From positions 211,839-275,838 of the forward strand of contig CBDCYT010000001.1 of assembly GCA_965224325.1 (NCBI GenBank): 64,000 nt of DNA. Reading direction: 5' to 3'. The position numbers and the translations under genes were made by a program. The DNA comes from CBDCMJ01 sp965224325. Lineage in GTDB: Bacteria; Chloroflexota; Dehalococcoidia; Lucifugimonadales; UBA3495. Below, in pieces: positions 55,086 through 63,331 of this stretch; the stretch's first letter is position 1, and every line of letters begins with the position of its first letter. Below the pieces are notes generated by a model, which was not told the DNA's origin, did not search any database, and saw only the letters and a program-made list of their open reading frames with translations.

Positions 55086-56132
55086 ATGGCGCGGACTAAA
55101 CCCAAAGGGGCCCGGCAGTCCGGTGCGGCAGCGGCCACGGTCGAACAGGCCAGCAAGTTGCCCGCAGGCCTTACCACCGAAGACTTGGTAGATTACTTCA
55201 AGCGCCTGGTGTTAGTCCGCACCACTGACGAACGAATATGGGCTCTAAACCGGCAAGGCAAGGTGCCCATCGCAGCGTCCTCCCAAGGCCATGAGGCCGC
55301 CCAATTGGGCAGTCTCCTGGCGGCGGAAAAAGACGGCCAATGCTTTCTCTTCCCCTACTACCGAGACCTAGCCCTGAAGATGGCGGCGGGCCTTACGCCA
55401 ACCCAAGTGATGCTGTCGTTCATGGGTAAAGAGGGAGACCCGTACAGCAACGGGCGCCAATTCCCCCTTCAGGGCGCCGACCTGCCCCACCGGGTCATCC
55501 AGATCTCCAACGTGGTTTCGGCTGGGTTGACCCAGGCTACGGGTTACGCCCTAGGTTGTAAGATGCTTGGCGATGCCACGGTGGTCTTGGTTTACTTCGG
55601 CGACGGCGGGTCCAGCCAGGGAGAGGCCCACGAGGCCATGAACTTCGCAGGAGTCCACCGGCTGCCCATTGTTTTCATTTGCGAGAACAACCGTTACGCC
55701 ATATCGGTGCCTCAAAGCAGCCAGATGAATATCGAAGACGTGGCGTCTCGAGCGTCCAGCTACGGTTTCCCCGGCTTTACCATCGACGGGATGGAGATGG
55801 TCCAGTGCTACGAGGCCACCCGTGAGGCGGTGAATCACGCCCGGACCCAGGGACCAGTGTTGCTGGAGATGAAGGTGGAGCGGTTCATGCCCCACACCAC
55901 CGACGATGACGACCGCCGGTATCGGCCCGAAGGAGAAGTGGAGACCGCCCGCCATCGAGACCCGGTGGCCACCTTTGCCGCCTTCTTGACTGAGCTGGGG
56001 GCACTTACCTCGAAGCAAGTGGAGGAACTCAAAGAACAAGCCCTGCAGGCTGTGGACGACGCCACCGAGGCCGCGGAGGCCGCGGTCCCTCCGGACGCTT
56101 CGACTTTGTACGACATGGTGTACGCTCCCTAA
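55086..56132 (+). CDS. 2-oxoacid dehydrogenase E1 component, alpha subunit
   Basis: E1 alpha and beta decarboxylate a 2-oxoacid on TPP and pass the acyl group to lipoyl-E2. The TPP motif GDGGSSQGEAHEAMNFAGVH, followed by CENN, is near residues 175-205. LVRTTDERI and HEAAQLG lie near the start. The 348-residue length and separate alpha subunit fit branched-chain or pyruvate dehydrogenase of the alpha2-beta2 type. I use the ATG at 55086, where the conserved protein begins; the frame is open for 66 more codons upstream but crosses the promoter leader. It heads an operon with E1 beta, E2 and lipB. Confidence 0.92.
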   Translation: MARTKPKGARQSGAAAATVEQASKLPAGLTTEDLVDYFKRLVLVRTTDERIWALNRQGKVPIAASSQGHEAAQLGSLLAAEKDGQCFLFPYYRDLALKMAAGLTPTQVMLSFMGKEGDPYSNGRQFPLQGADLPHRVIQISNVVSAGLTQATGYALGCKMLGDATVVLVYFGDGGSSQGEAHEAMNFAGVHRLPIVFICENNRYAISVPQSSQMNIEDVASRASSYGFPGFTIDGMEMVQCYEATREAVNHARTQGPVLLEMKVERFMPHTTDDDDRRYRPEGEVETARHRDPVATFAAFLTELGALTSKQVEELKEQALQAVDDATEAAEAAVPPDASTLYDMVYAP

Positions 56133-56143
56133 AGGAGGGGTTC

Positions 56144-57127
56144 TTGGCAGTCAAGACGGTAATTGAGGCGGTCCGGGAAGGAATCCGTGAGGAGATGCAG
56201 CGGGACTCAAAGGTCTTTGTGCTGGGTGAAGACGTGGGCAAGCGCGGAGGCGTTTTTTTGGCTACCCAGGCGCTAATCGACGAGTTTGGCGAATCTCGAG
56301 TGATGGATACCCCCCTTGCTGAAGCGTCGATCATGGGAATCGCGCTGGGAGCCGCCTTCCGGGGACTGCGGCCCATACCCGAAGTGCAGTTTTCCGACTT
56401 CGTTTGGCCTACCGTTAATCAGTTGATCGGTGAGGCCTCGCGGGTCTGCTACGGCACCAACGGGATGTTGAACGTCCCGCTGGTGGTGCGCATTCCCTAT
56501 GGCGGAGGCATCCGCGGCGGGTTGTTTCACTCCCAGAATGTAGAGGCTCACTTTTCCCACATCCCAGGGCTCAAGGTAGTCGCTCCTGCCACTCCCTTCG
56601 ACGCCAAGGGGCTGCTCAAGTCCTCGGTCCGGGACAACAATCCAGTGGTCTTTCTTGAACACAAAAAAACTTACCGGCTGGTCCGCGGTGAGGTGCCCGA
56701 AGGGGAGTACACCATCCCCATTGGGGTGGCAGACGTGAAACGGCAAGGCAGGGACATGACCGTCGTTTCCTACGGATTGACTCTCCACTACTGCTTGGAA
56801 GCGGCGGAACAAATTGCAGCCGAAGGCGTGGACGTGGAGGTCGTGGACCTCCGCACCCTGAAGCCCCTGGACAAGGACACGGTGCTGGAGTCGGTCCGGA
56901 AGACCGGCAAGCTGCTTATAGTCCACGAAGACAATATTACCGGCGGCGTGGGGGCGGAGGTGGCAGCCTTCGTGGCGGACCAGGCCTTCGAGCACCTCGA
57001 CGGGCCTATTGCCCGGCTCTGCGGGCCAGACGTTCCAACTATGCCCTTCGCTCAGACCCTGGAAGAAGCCTATATGCCTGACACCGGAAAAGTGGTACAG
57101 GCCCTGCGCAAGTTGGCCGCATACTAA
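56144..57127 (+). CDS. 2-oxoacid dehydrogenase E1 component, beta subunit
   Basis: A 327-residue E1 beta subunit: LGEDVGKRGGVFLATQALIDEFGESRVMDTPLAE at the start, the RIPYGGGIRGGLFHSQ segment near 120 and VEVVDLRTLKPLDKDTVLESVRKTGKLLIVHED near 230-265. The start is a TTG at 56144 preceded by AAAGGAGG, a strong ribosome site that supports the non-ATG codon. It lies 11 bp after E1 alpha. Confidence 0.95.
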   Translation: MAVKTVIEAVREGIREEMQRDSKVFVLGEDVGKRGGVFLATQALIDEFGESRVMDTPLAEASIMGIALGAAFRGLRPIPEVQFSDFVWPTVNQLIGEASRVCYGTNGMLNVPLVVRIPYGGGIRGGLFHSQNVEAHFSHIPGLKVVAPATPFDAKGLLKSSVRDNNPVVFLEHKKTYRLVRGEVPEGEYTIPIGVADVKRQGRDMTVVSYGLTLHYCLEAAEQIAAEGVDVEVVDLRTLKPLDKDTVLESVRKTGKLLIVHEDNITGGVGAEVAAFVADQAFEHLDGPIARLCGPDVPTMPFAQTLEEAYMPDTGKVVQALRKLAAY

Positions 57128-57145
57128 ACTACTGGCGGTGCACCC

Positions 57146-58510
57146 TTGGCCTTAACCATTGAGCTTCCCCACGTTGGCGAGTCCGTTGTCGAAGGCACCA
57201 TCGGTAAATGGCTGAAACAGCCCGGCGACGCAGTTCGCCGCTACGAACCGCTGGTGGAAGTGATCACCGATAAAGTGACCATGGAAGTCCCATCCCCGGT
57301 GGGCGGTTCGTTATTGCGAGTGTTCGCCGAGGAGGGGGAAACCATCCCCATGGGCGCCCCCCTGGCTGAGATGGAGACTGACGAGACGCCGCCCCAGGCT
57401 CCCACTCCTCCAGCGGCGGAGTTGACCGTCCCCAAGGAAGCGAGTCCCGCCGCCGGAAACATAGGTACAACCGGCTACCTGGTGAAGGGCGTTGCGCCGG
57501 TGGGCCCCACTGGCGGAGGTCCGGCTCCGGAGCCGAGCGAGGCGCCCGTCCAGCCGGGGGCGGCAACGGCAGCCCAGCCGGCAACGGACGGAGTCCGTTT
57601 GTCGCCGGCAGTCCGCCGCTTGATCCGGGAGCACGGCTTAGACGTACCCTCGATTCAGGGGAGCGGCATGGGGGGCCGCATTACCAGGGATGACGTGCTG
57701 AAATACCTGGAAAGGAGTCCGGCAACGACAACAGCCCCTGCCACTCCGGCGGAGCCTATTGCCCGCCCCTCTTTCGAACAATCCGGCGAACAATCCGGCG
57801 AACAATCCGGCCAAGATGAGCAGCACGTACCTCTGACCCCGGTGCGCCGGATGATAGCTGAGGCTATGGTCAGAAGCGTAAGCCAGATACCCCACGCTTG
57901 GAGTATGGTGGACGTGGACGTCACGGCCCTTGTGGCGCTGCGGGCCCATATACGCGGCGATTTCCACCAACGCGAAGGTTTGGACCTTTCTTATCTACCC
58001 TTCGTTATGACCGCAGTGGTGCAGTCGCTTAAGGAGCATCCAACTCTAAATGCTTCCTGGGGTGGCGACAAGATAATTCTCAAGAAGCGCGTGAATCTGG
58101 GCATAGCGGTAGCAGCTCCCGGAGGCTTGATCGTGCCCGTGATTCACGACGCCGACCGCATGAGCACCGCCGGCCTGGCTTTATCCCTTCATGACATTAC
58201 ACAACGGGCCAGGCAAAACAAGCTAGCGCTGAGTGATGTTCATGGCGGCACTTTCACTTTGAACAATACGGGCGCCTTGGGCTCCATCGTATCTCAACCC
58301 ATCATCAATCCACCGCAGGCCGGAATATTGACCACCGAGGCTATCCAGAAGCGGGCTGTAGTGCGCGATGACGCCATCGCCATTCGCTCGATGATGAATC
58401 TATGCTTGTCCTTCGACCACCGGATAAACGATGGCGCCGAATCCAGCGGTTTCTTGCAAGCCGTGAAAGCCCGCCTGGAATCCGTGGGGCCCAACACAGC
58501 AATTTACTGA
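57146..58510 (+). CDS. 2-oxoacid dehydrogenase E2, dihydrolipoyl acyltransferase
   Basis: E2 carries the acyl group on lipoyl-lysine to CoA. The protein has one lipoyl domain (about 1-75) with the modified lysine K43 in ITDKVTMEVPS, and a Pro/Ala linker. The peripheral-subunit domain (SPAVRRLIREHGLDVPSI, GSGMGGRITRDDVLKYL) is at about 152-190. A second linker holding EQSG three times leads to the catalytic domain with DHRINDG near 425. The start is a TTG at 57146 with weak upstream pairing. No E3 (lipoamide dehydrogenase) gene is in the window. Confidence 0.93.
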   Translation: MALTIELPHVGESVVEGTIGKWLKQPGDAVRRYEPLVEVITDKVTMEVPSPVGGSLLRVFAEEGETIPMGAPLAEMETDETPPQAPTPPAAELTVPKEASPAAGNIGTTGYLVKGVAPVGPTGGGPAPEPSEAPVQPGAATAAQPATDGVRLSPAVRRLIREHGLDVPSIQGSGMGGRITRDDVLKYLERSPATTTAPATPAEPIARPSFEQSGEQSGEQSGQDEQHVPLTPVRRMIAEAMVRSVSQIPHAWSMVDVDVTALVALRAHIRGDFHQREGLDLSYLPFVMTAVVQSLKEHPTLNASWGGDKIILKKRVNLGIAVAAPGGLIVPVIHDADRMSTAGLALSLHDITQRARQNKLALSDVHGGTFTLNNTGALGSIVSQPIINPPQAGILTTEAIQKRAVVRDDAIAIRSMMNLCLSFDHRINDGAESSGFLQAVKARLESVGPNTAIY

Positions 58511-58520
58511 GGGTCCCGGT

Positions 58521-59207
58521 ATGCCTCCTCGTTCCATCTGCCATGTAGCCCGCTTGGGGGCCGTGGATTACGTCCAAGCCTGGGACCTCCAACTGAAGCT
58601 GGCCCAAGAGGTCCGCGAGGGGAAACGGCCCAACACCCTGCTGCTACTGGAGCATCCCCCAACATACACCACGGGCCGATTGAGCCGCTCCAGCCACCTT
58701 TTGCTCAACCCCCAACAACTTCAAGACCGGGGCATCGGCGTCTACGAGACCGATCGCGGGGGTCAGGTCACCTACCACGGTCCGGGCCAAATCGTGGGAT
58801 ACCCAGTGCTGGATCTGCGAAAGTGGGGAGGACCACTCAAGTACGTGCGAAGTTTGGAGCGGGTCAATATCGAGACGCTGGCAGACTTTCAAATCGAGGG
58901 CGGGTTGGTTGAAGGCATAACCGGCGTTTGGGCCGGTGACGCCAAGATCGCCGCCATTGGAGTGAAAATCAGCGGGGGCGTCGCCTATCACGGCTTCGCA
59001 GTCAACGTGAACACAGACCTGTCCTACTACGAACATATCATCCCCTGCGGCATTGAAGACCGGCCCGTAACCTCCATGAGCAGGATCCTAGGCAAAACGG
59101 TGGACCTGGCCGAGGTGCAATACAGCCTGGTGTACCACTTCGGCCGGGTCATGGAATTTAAGATGGAAGAAGTGGAGTTGGACCCAGCGGCTTTACAGCT
59201 TCAGTAA
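58521..59207 (+). CDS. lipB: Octanoyl-[ACP]:protein octanoyltransferase LipB
   Basis: LipB moves octanoate from ACP to lipoyl domains, the first step of lipoate synthesis. The 228-residue protein has TDRGGQVTYHGPGQIVGYP near 75, the catalytic Lys in DAKIAAIGVKISGGVAYHGFA near 140 and the catalytic Cys in IPCGIEDRPVTSM near 175. It lies 10 bp after the E2 gene and will lipoylate that protein. No lipA is seen here. Its 3' end overlaps the convergent amidohydrolase by 15 bp. Confidence 0.95.
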   Translation: MPPRSICHVARLGAVDYVQAWDLQLKLAQEVREGKRPNTLLLLEHPPTYTTGRLSRSSHLLLNPQQLQDRGIGVYETDRGGQVTYHGPGQIVGYPVLDLRKWGGPLKYVRSLERVNIETLADFQIEGGLVEGITGVWAGDAKIAAIGVKISGGVAYHGFAVNVNTDLSYYEHIIPCGIEDRPVTSMSRILGKTVDLAEVQYSLVYHFGRVMEFKMEEVELDPAALQLQ

Positions 59208-60116
59208 GCGGGCGGCGTTGTCGCCCATGATGGCCGAAACCTCTTCCTCGGAAAAGCCGGCCCCTCGCTCTTTCACCGCTTGTGGAGGATCAGTAATGGC
59301 CTCCACCCAGGCGGATTCCGACAACAGTAATCGCAGCGCCGGATAGTCGCTGCCCCACATAATACGCCCGGCCCCCACCGTGTCTATCAAGGTCCGCAAG
59401 TGTGCGTAGAACTCCTGAGGTCTCAACTTGGCGATGGGTTGCCATCCGGATATGTCCAGGTGCACGTTGGGCGCCACCGAGGCCACCCCCGCCGCATCCT
59501 GCCACCAGGCGCTGAGACCGGCGTGGGCCAGTATGATGTCCAGGTCGGGAAAATCGGCGGCGACGTCATCCACGAATATGGGCTGGCAATGGCGGCTGTA
59601 AAGCGGTTTGGGCTCGGGCCCCTTGTGCACCATCACCGGGATGGCCAACTCCATGGCCTTCTCGTACATAGGATAGACGGCCCGGTCGTTGGGGAAAAAG
59701 CCGGCGGCTGGGTGAATCTTGAGGCCCACCATGCCCAACTCCGTCACGGCTCTTTCCAGCAGTTCCGTCGCGTCAGGGCGCCTGGGATCGAAACAAGCGA
59801 ACGCAATCATGCGGTCCGGATGCTGCTGGACTGCCCGGGCGTGGAGCACGTGCTGTTCCCAGATGTCCATGGTGGACTCCTGGAAACCCGGAGCCAAGGC
59901 CCAGTCCACCGGCATGATCATGACCTTGTCCACTCCCGCGGCATCCAAGTCGTTGATAAGCCGCTCCCCGGTTAGGTCCCAGATGTCGGGGAGGCGCTGG
60001 CGCACCCGTTCCTCGCTGCGGCCGGTCTGCACCATTGCCAGCCGGGTGAAGCCATCCCAGAACGCCTTACCCGGCGCGTCGGGTCCCATCAGGTGGGCGT
60101 GAATGTCTACTTTCAT
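59193..60116 (-). CDS. Amidohydrolase-family (ACMSD-like) metalloenzyme
   Basis: A 307-residue amidohydrolase-2 protein starting MKVDIHAHLMGPD, with the H-x-H metal site. MVHKGPEPK near 165, ILAHAGLSAWW near 215 and MWGSDYPALR near 262 supply further ligands and the catalytic Asp. The family contains decarboxylases of aromatic and 2-oxo acids and lactone hydrolases. GGAGTCCC-like pairing lies upstream on the minus strand. The substrate is unknown. Confidence 0.87.
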   Translation of the reverse strand: MKVDIHAHLMGPDAPGKAFWDGFTRLAMVQTGRSEERVRQRLPDIWDLTGERLINDLDAAGVDKVMIMPVDWALAPGFQESTMDIWEQHVLHARAVQQHPDRMIAFACFDPRRPDATELLERAVTELGMVGLKIHPAAGFFPNDRAVYPMYEKAMELAIPVMVHKGPEPKPLYSRHCQPIFVDDVAADFPDLDIILAHAGLSAWWQDAAGVASVAPNVHLDISGWQPIAKLRPQEFYAHLRTLIDTVGAGRIMWGSDYPALRLLLSESAWVEAITDPPQAVKERGAGFSEEEVSAIMGDNAARLLKL

Positions 60117-60182
60117 GGGAGTCCCCCAAATCTATGTCGAGGCGCATGCCCGGTAAGCCTCGCTTTCTTCCCTGAGCAACCG

Positions 60183-60345
60183 ACACAAGCCGGGACCAGC
60201 CTTATTCACCTGCCCAACCAGCTGATCGTCACCGGCGCAACCCACACAAGCTAGGGCTAACCTTATCCACGTACCCAACCAACTGGTCATCACCGGCGTA
60301 ATGCATACCAACCGGCGCCAACCCGGACACGCCTTCTCCACGTCA
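60183..60345. repeat. 61-bp imperfect tandem repeat
   Basis: Units starting ACACAAGCCGGGACCAGCCT (60183) and ACACAAGCTAGGGCTAACCT (60244) repeat with a 61-bp period. A decayed third copy runs to about 60345. Each has ACCAGCTGATCGTCACCGGCG or a close variant. No function is apparent. Confidence 0.55.
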
Positions 60346-60612
60346 ATAAGGCCTAAACGCAAGCGGCAAATTGCCCTCTTTTGCAGCCTCGTGGACCTGT
60401 TTAGCCGACTTCCCCGTGAGAGACCTCAAGTCCTCAACTGAAATTTCGGGACCGAACGGCCCGTGCCTAACCGCCCGGTTCCGAAGCGTCACGGTAGAGG
60501 GTTCCAGTCGAATAACTCCATCACCAGGAAATATATCACCGTGACCCTGAGCATGGAACCTTGCGATGCTTCTCCTTTTGACAGGCGATATCCCCGTTGC
60601 TACAATCGGCAG
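60343..60612 (-). other. Possible small unannotated ORF or gene fragment
   Basis: An open frame of 90 codons ends at 60343. It translates to protein-like sequence, including GHGDIFPGDGVIRLEPSTVT, then RNRAVRHGPFGPEISVEDLR and KSAKQVHEAAKEGNLPLAF. It has no ATG, GTG or TTG near the 5' end (only CTG at 60612 or an internal GTG), and its 5' part overlaps the promoter of the next gene on the other strand. I do not recognise it. It may be a decayed remnant. Confidence 0.3.
60578..60606 (+). promoter_or_regulatory. Aminotransferase promoter
   Basis: TTGACA at 60578-60583, a 17-bp spacer and TACAAT at 60601-60606 form a near-consensus promoter. It lies 69 bp before the ATG at 60676. Confidence 0.7.
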
Positions 60613-60675
60613 ACTTAACGGGGGCTGGCTTAGTGAGCGAGCGCAGCGGGACGTTTAACTCAACGGGGTAAGGTT

Positions 60676-61884
60676 ATGCCCATCTCAGAGAAAGTCCGAG
60701 GCTTTGTGGAGCAAGGCGGGTGGATACGCCGGATGTTTGAGGCCGGCATCGCCCTCAAAGCCCAGCACGGAGAGGACAACGTGTTCGACTTGTCCTTGGG
60801 CAACCCCGTGGTGGAGCCTCCGGAGCAGTTCCGCCAAGCGCTGCGCCGGCTGTCCGAAAGTCCAATAAAGGGCATGCACCGGTACATGCCCAACGCGGGA
60901 TATCCTGAGACACGCCAAGCCGTGGCCGACGGCTTATCGGACGAGACCGGTCTCCCATTTTCGGCCAACGACGTCATCATGACCTGCGGGGCGGCGGCGG
61001 CCTTAAACGTGGTCCTAAAGACCCTCCTCAACCCCGGCGAAGAGGTCATCATACTATCGCCCTACTTTGTCGAGTACGTGTACTACGTCGACAACCACGG
61101 CGGCGTAGCGGTCACAGTACCCACCACACCCGATTTCCTGCCCGACCCGGCGGCTATCGAGCAGGCAATAACGGCCAAGACCAAGGCAATAATCATCAAC
61201 TCGCCCAACAATCCTACCGGGGTGGTCTATCCCCACCACAGCTTGGAAATCCTTGGAGAATTACTAAACCGTAAGCAGGCAGAATATGGGAGCGAAATCT
61301 TCATCGTCAGCGACGAGCCCTACCGCCGCATAATCTACGACGGGCTCACCTATCCCCAAGTCTTTCCCCACTACCGCAACACAATGGTGGTTAACTCCCA
61401 CGCCAAAGACCTAGCCCTGCCCGGAGAGCGCATCGGCTACATTGCCATCAACCCGCAGTATCCCGAAAGGGAGGAGTTGGCCGGCGGCCTTACTTTCTGC
61501 AACCGGACCTTGGGTTTCGTCAACGCCCCTGCTCTGATGCAGCACGTGGTGAGGTCTCTTCAAGGTGTAAGCGTGGATGCTGCTGAGTATCAAAGAAAGA
61601 GGGACTATCTCCACAGCAGTCTGACCGAACTGGGTTACTCGGTGACCAAGCCTCAAGGCGCCTTTTATCTCTTTCCCAAGTCTCCATTGGAAGATGACGC
61701 GGCCTTCGTTGACATGCTGCAGCAGTGGAACGTGTTAACCGTTCCGGGCCGTGGTTTCGGCACCCCTGGCTACTTTCGCATCTCTTATTGCGTTGAAGAC
61801 CAGGTGCTGGAAGGGGCTATCGGAGGATTTGCCAACGCTGCCGAGCACCTTAGAAAAGGGTCTGGGGAAAGGCGTCTGGCCTGA
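60676..61884 (+). CDS. Class I/II aminotransferase
   Basis: A 402-residue fold-type I PLP enzyme. The PLP-lysine is K244 in NSHAKDLALPGERIGY. The cofactor-binding segments NSPNNPTGVVY (175-185) and VSDEPYRRIIYDG (211-223) and the C-terminal arginine motif FRISYC near 375 are visible. It is most like aspartate/alanine-type aminotransferases. The protein begins MPISEKVRGFVEQGGWIRRMFEAGIAL. It has its own strong promoter and no operon partner. Confidence 0.92.
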   Translation: MPISEKVRGFVEQGGWIRRMFEAGIALKAQHGEDNVFDLSLGNPVVEPPEQFRQALRRLSESPIKGMHRYMPNAGYPETRQAVADGLSDETGLPFSANDVIMTCGAAAALNVVLKTLLNPGEEVIILSPYFVEYVYYVDNHGGVAVTVPTTPDFLPDPAAIEQAITAKTKAIIINSPNNPTGVVYPHHSLEILGELLNRKQAEYGSEIFIVSDEPYRRIIYDGLTYPQVFPHYRNTMVVNSHAKDLALPGERIGYIAINPQYPEREELAGGLTFCNRTLGFVNAPALMQHVVRSLQGVSVDAAEYQRKRDYLHSSLTELGYSVTKPQGAFYLFPKSPLEDDAAFVDMLQQWNVLTVPGRGFGTPGYFRISYCVEDQVLEGAIGGFANAAEHLRKGSGERRLA

Positions 61885-61900
61885 AAAGGCCAGGGACGCG

Positions 61901-62118
61901 CCCGTTTCAGGAGTCTCCACTTCCGATTTTAGGCGGACCCAACCTGACGGGGTACTATTATTAACCGCCTAAACCAGTATTGAATGCGGCTCAATAACCC
62001 GTCATTCCCGCCTTCCGTCATTCCCGCGCTTTCGTCATTCCGTACTTCCGTCATTCCCGCGAAAGCGGGAATCCAGAAAGGTAGGAGGCTGGAGGACTCA
62101 GCTTTATGAGAAGGACTC
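61901..62118. repeat. MITE-like element, copy 2 (218 bp)
   Basis: It is similar to 1890-2069 read in the opposite orientation, including the shared core ATTATTAACCGCCTAAACCA and the end CTCAGCTTTATGAGA. It is longer because the internal GTCATTCCCGC word has been amplified at 62004-62075. GGACGCG occurs on both sides (61894-61900 and 62119-62125) and looks like the target duplication. No ORF is seen in it. Confidence 0.75.
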
Positions 62119-62197
62119 GGACGCGGGGAATTCTGCTAAATTCGGGGCTTTCCGGACTTACACTTTAGCCAGGGTGCTGAGACTGCGCCAATGAAGT

Positions 62198-63331
62198 TTA
62201 GGCGGACTGTTCTTCAGACGGGCGACGGGACGGGAGCACGACCGTAGCGGAGCCCTTGGTAGTGATCTCCTGCCGTTGATTCTCTCCCCATATCTCCAGA
62301 TCGACCAGTTTCTCCCCGTCCTTCTCCCGTTTGCTAGTCACCCTCCCCCGACACCAAGTCGTGTCGCCCACGACGTTGAACCGCCGCAACTCCACGTACA
62401 TCTTTTTCAAGAATCCGTGGTCGCCCATCCAGTTAGTCAACAGATGGCCCATCCAGCAGCAGCGTTGACACCCATAGTCGTAGGCTCCGGGCAGACCTGC
62501 GCTCTCCGCCGCCTCCTGAATGTCGTGGACCCGAATTATGGCCTCCTGGGCCCCGGTGCTGGGGTCGGTGAAGCCCCAGGAGGGGTGCCGCGCCATTTCC
62601 TTTAGCTGCAGCCCATGGGCGATGCCGCCAATACATCCGGCCACGAAGGCGGCGATGTCGCCGTGGCTCATGGGGCCCTTAACCACCGGTTCCATGTCAT
62701 CGCCCACTTGGACGTCTTCCCACCAACGAGGGTCGCTGCCCCGCGCCTTTTCAGCCAATACCGCTTCTTGAATAGCGGCGATTTCAGATTCGGAGTAGCG
62801 GTGCTGCTCAAACCGATACTTTTGCCGCTCCTTGGCGGCGTCCCGCTCGGCCCGGATCTGCCACCCTCTGGTCTTCGCAATGGTTTCGCCCCGCTGATTG
62901 TAGTAGTGGGTCACGCTGGACTGAATCAATATTTGTCCGGCGAACTCGCTCTCCTTTTCCTCTAGTCCGGTGAACTGCTCTTGCACCGAGATCTTGTCAT
63001 CCAAATATATAGGGCGGTACCACTCCCAATCGTTGCCTGCGTGGAAACCATGCACTCCCGGCAGCCCACCAGTGCGCCCGGAGCACCAGTAAACGCTGTA
63101 TAGGAAGCAAGGAGGCGCGATGATAGTGCCGAACTTGGTTGCCTGGCCGTAGCTCAATTCCCAGTAGAGTGGATTGGCGTCTCCGATGCCCTGGCAGAAG
63201 TGGCGGATAGCATCCCGGGTTGCCTGTTCATTATAAAGACCCACGCCATACTGACGCGGGCGGTTGAAGGCGCCCAGGCGGGCTCGCAAACGGTCAATGC
63301 TCTCGCGGGTGATTTTGCCCGATTCCAACAC
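62198..63331 (-). CDS. FAS1-like/MaoC-like dehydratase-domain protein
   Basis: A protein of about 377 residues made of two hot-dog-fold halves. The first has IRHFCQGIGDANPLYWELSYGQATKFGTIIAPPCFLYSVYW, the second PMSHGDIAAFVAGCIGG and the DYGCQRCCWMGHLLTNWMGD segment. Such proteins hydrate enoyl-CoA or act in catabolic acyl-CoA modules. The family's N-terminus (GKITRESIDRLRARLGA) begins just after a GTG at 63331 that overlaps the stop of the adjoining transposase (TAGTG). Codons further upstream belong to the IS element. The native start and promoter may have been lost by the insertion. Confidence 0.8.
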   Translation of the reverse strand: MLESGKITRESIDRLRARLGAFNRPRQYGVGLYNEQATRDAIRHFCQGIGDANPLYWELSYGQATKFGTIIAPPCFLYSVYWCSGRTGGLPGVHGFHAGNDWEWYRPIYLDDKISVQEQFTGLEEKESEFAGQILIQSSVTHYYNQRGETIAKTRGWQIRAERDAAKERQKYRFEQHRYSESEIAAIQEAVLAEKARGSDPRWWEDVQVGDDMEPVVKGPMSHGDIAAFVAGCIGGIAHGLQLKEMARHPSWGFTDPSTGAQEAIIRVHDIQEAAESAGLPGAYDYGCQRCCWMGHLLTNWMGDHGFLKKMYVELRRFNVVGDTTWCRGRVTSKREKDGEKLVDLEIWGENQRQEITTKGSATVVLPSRRPSEEQSA

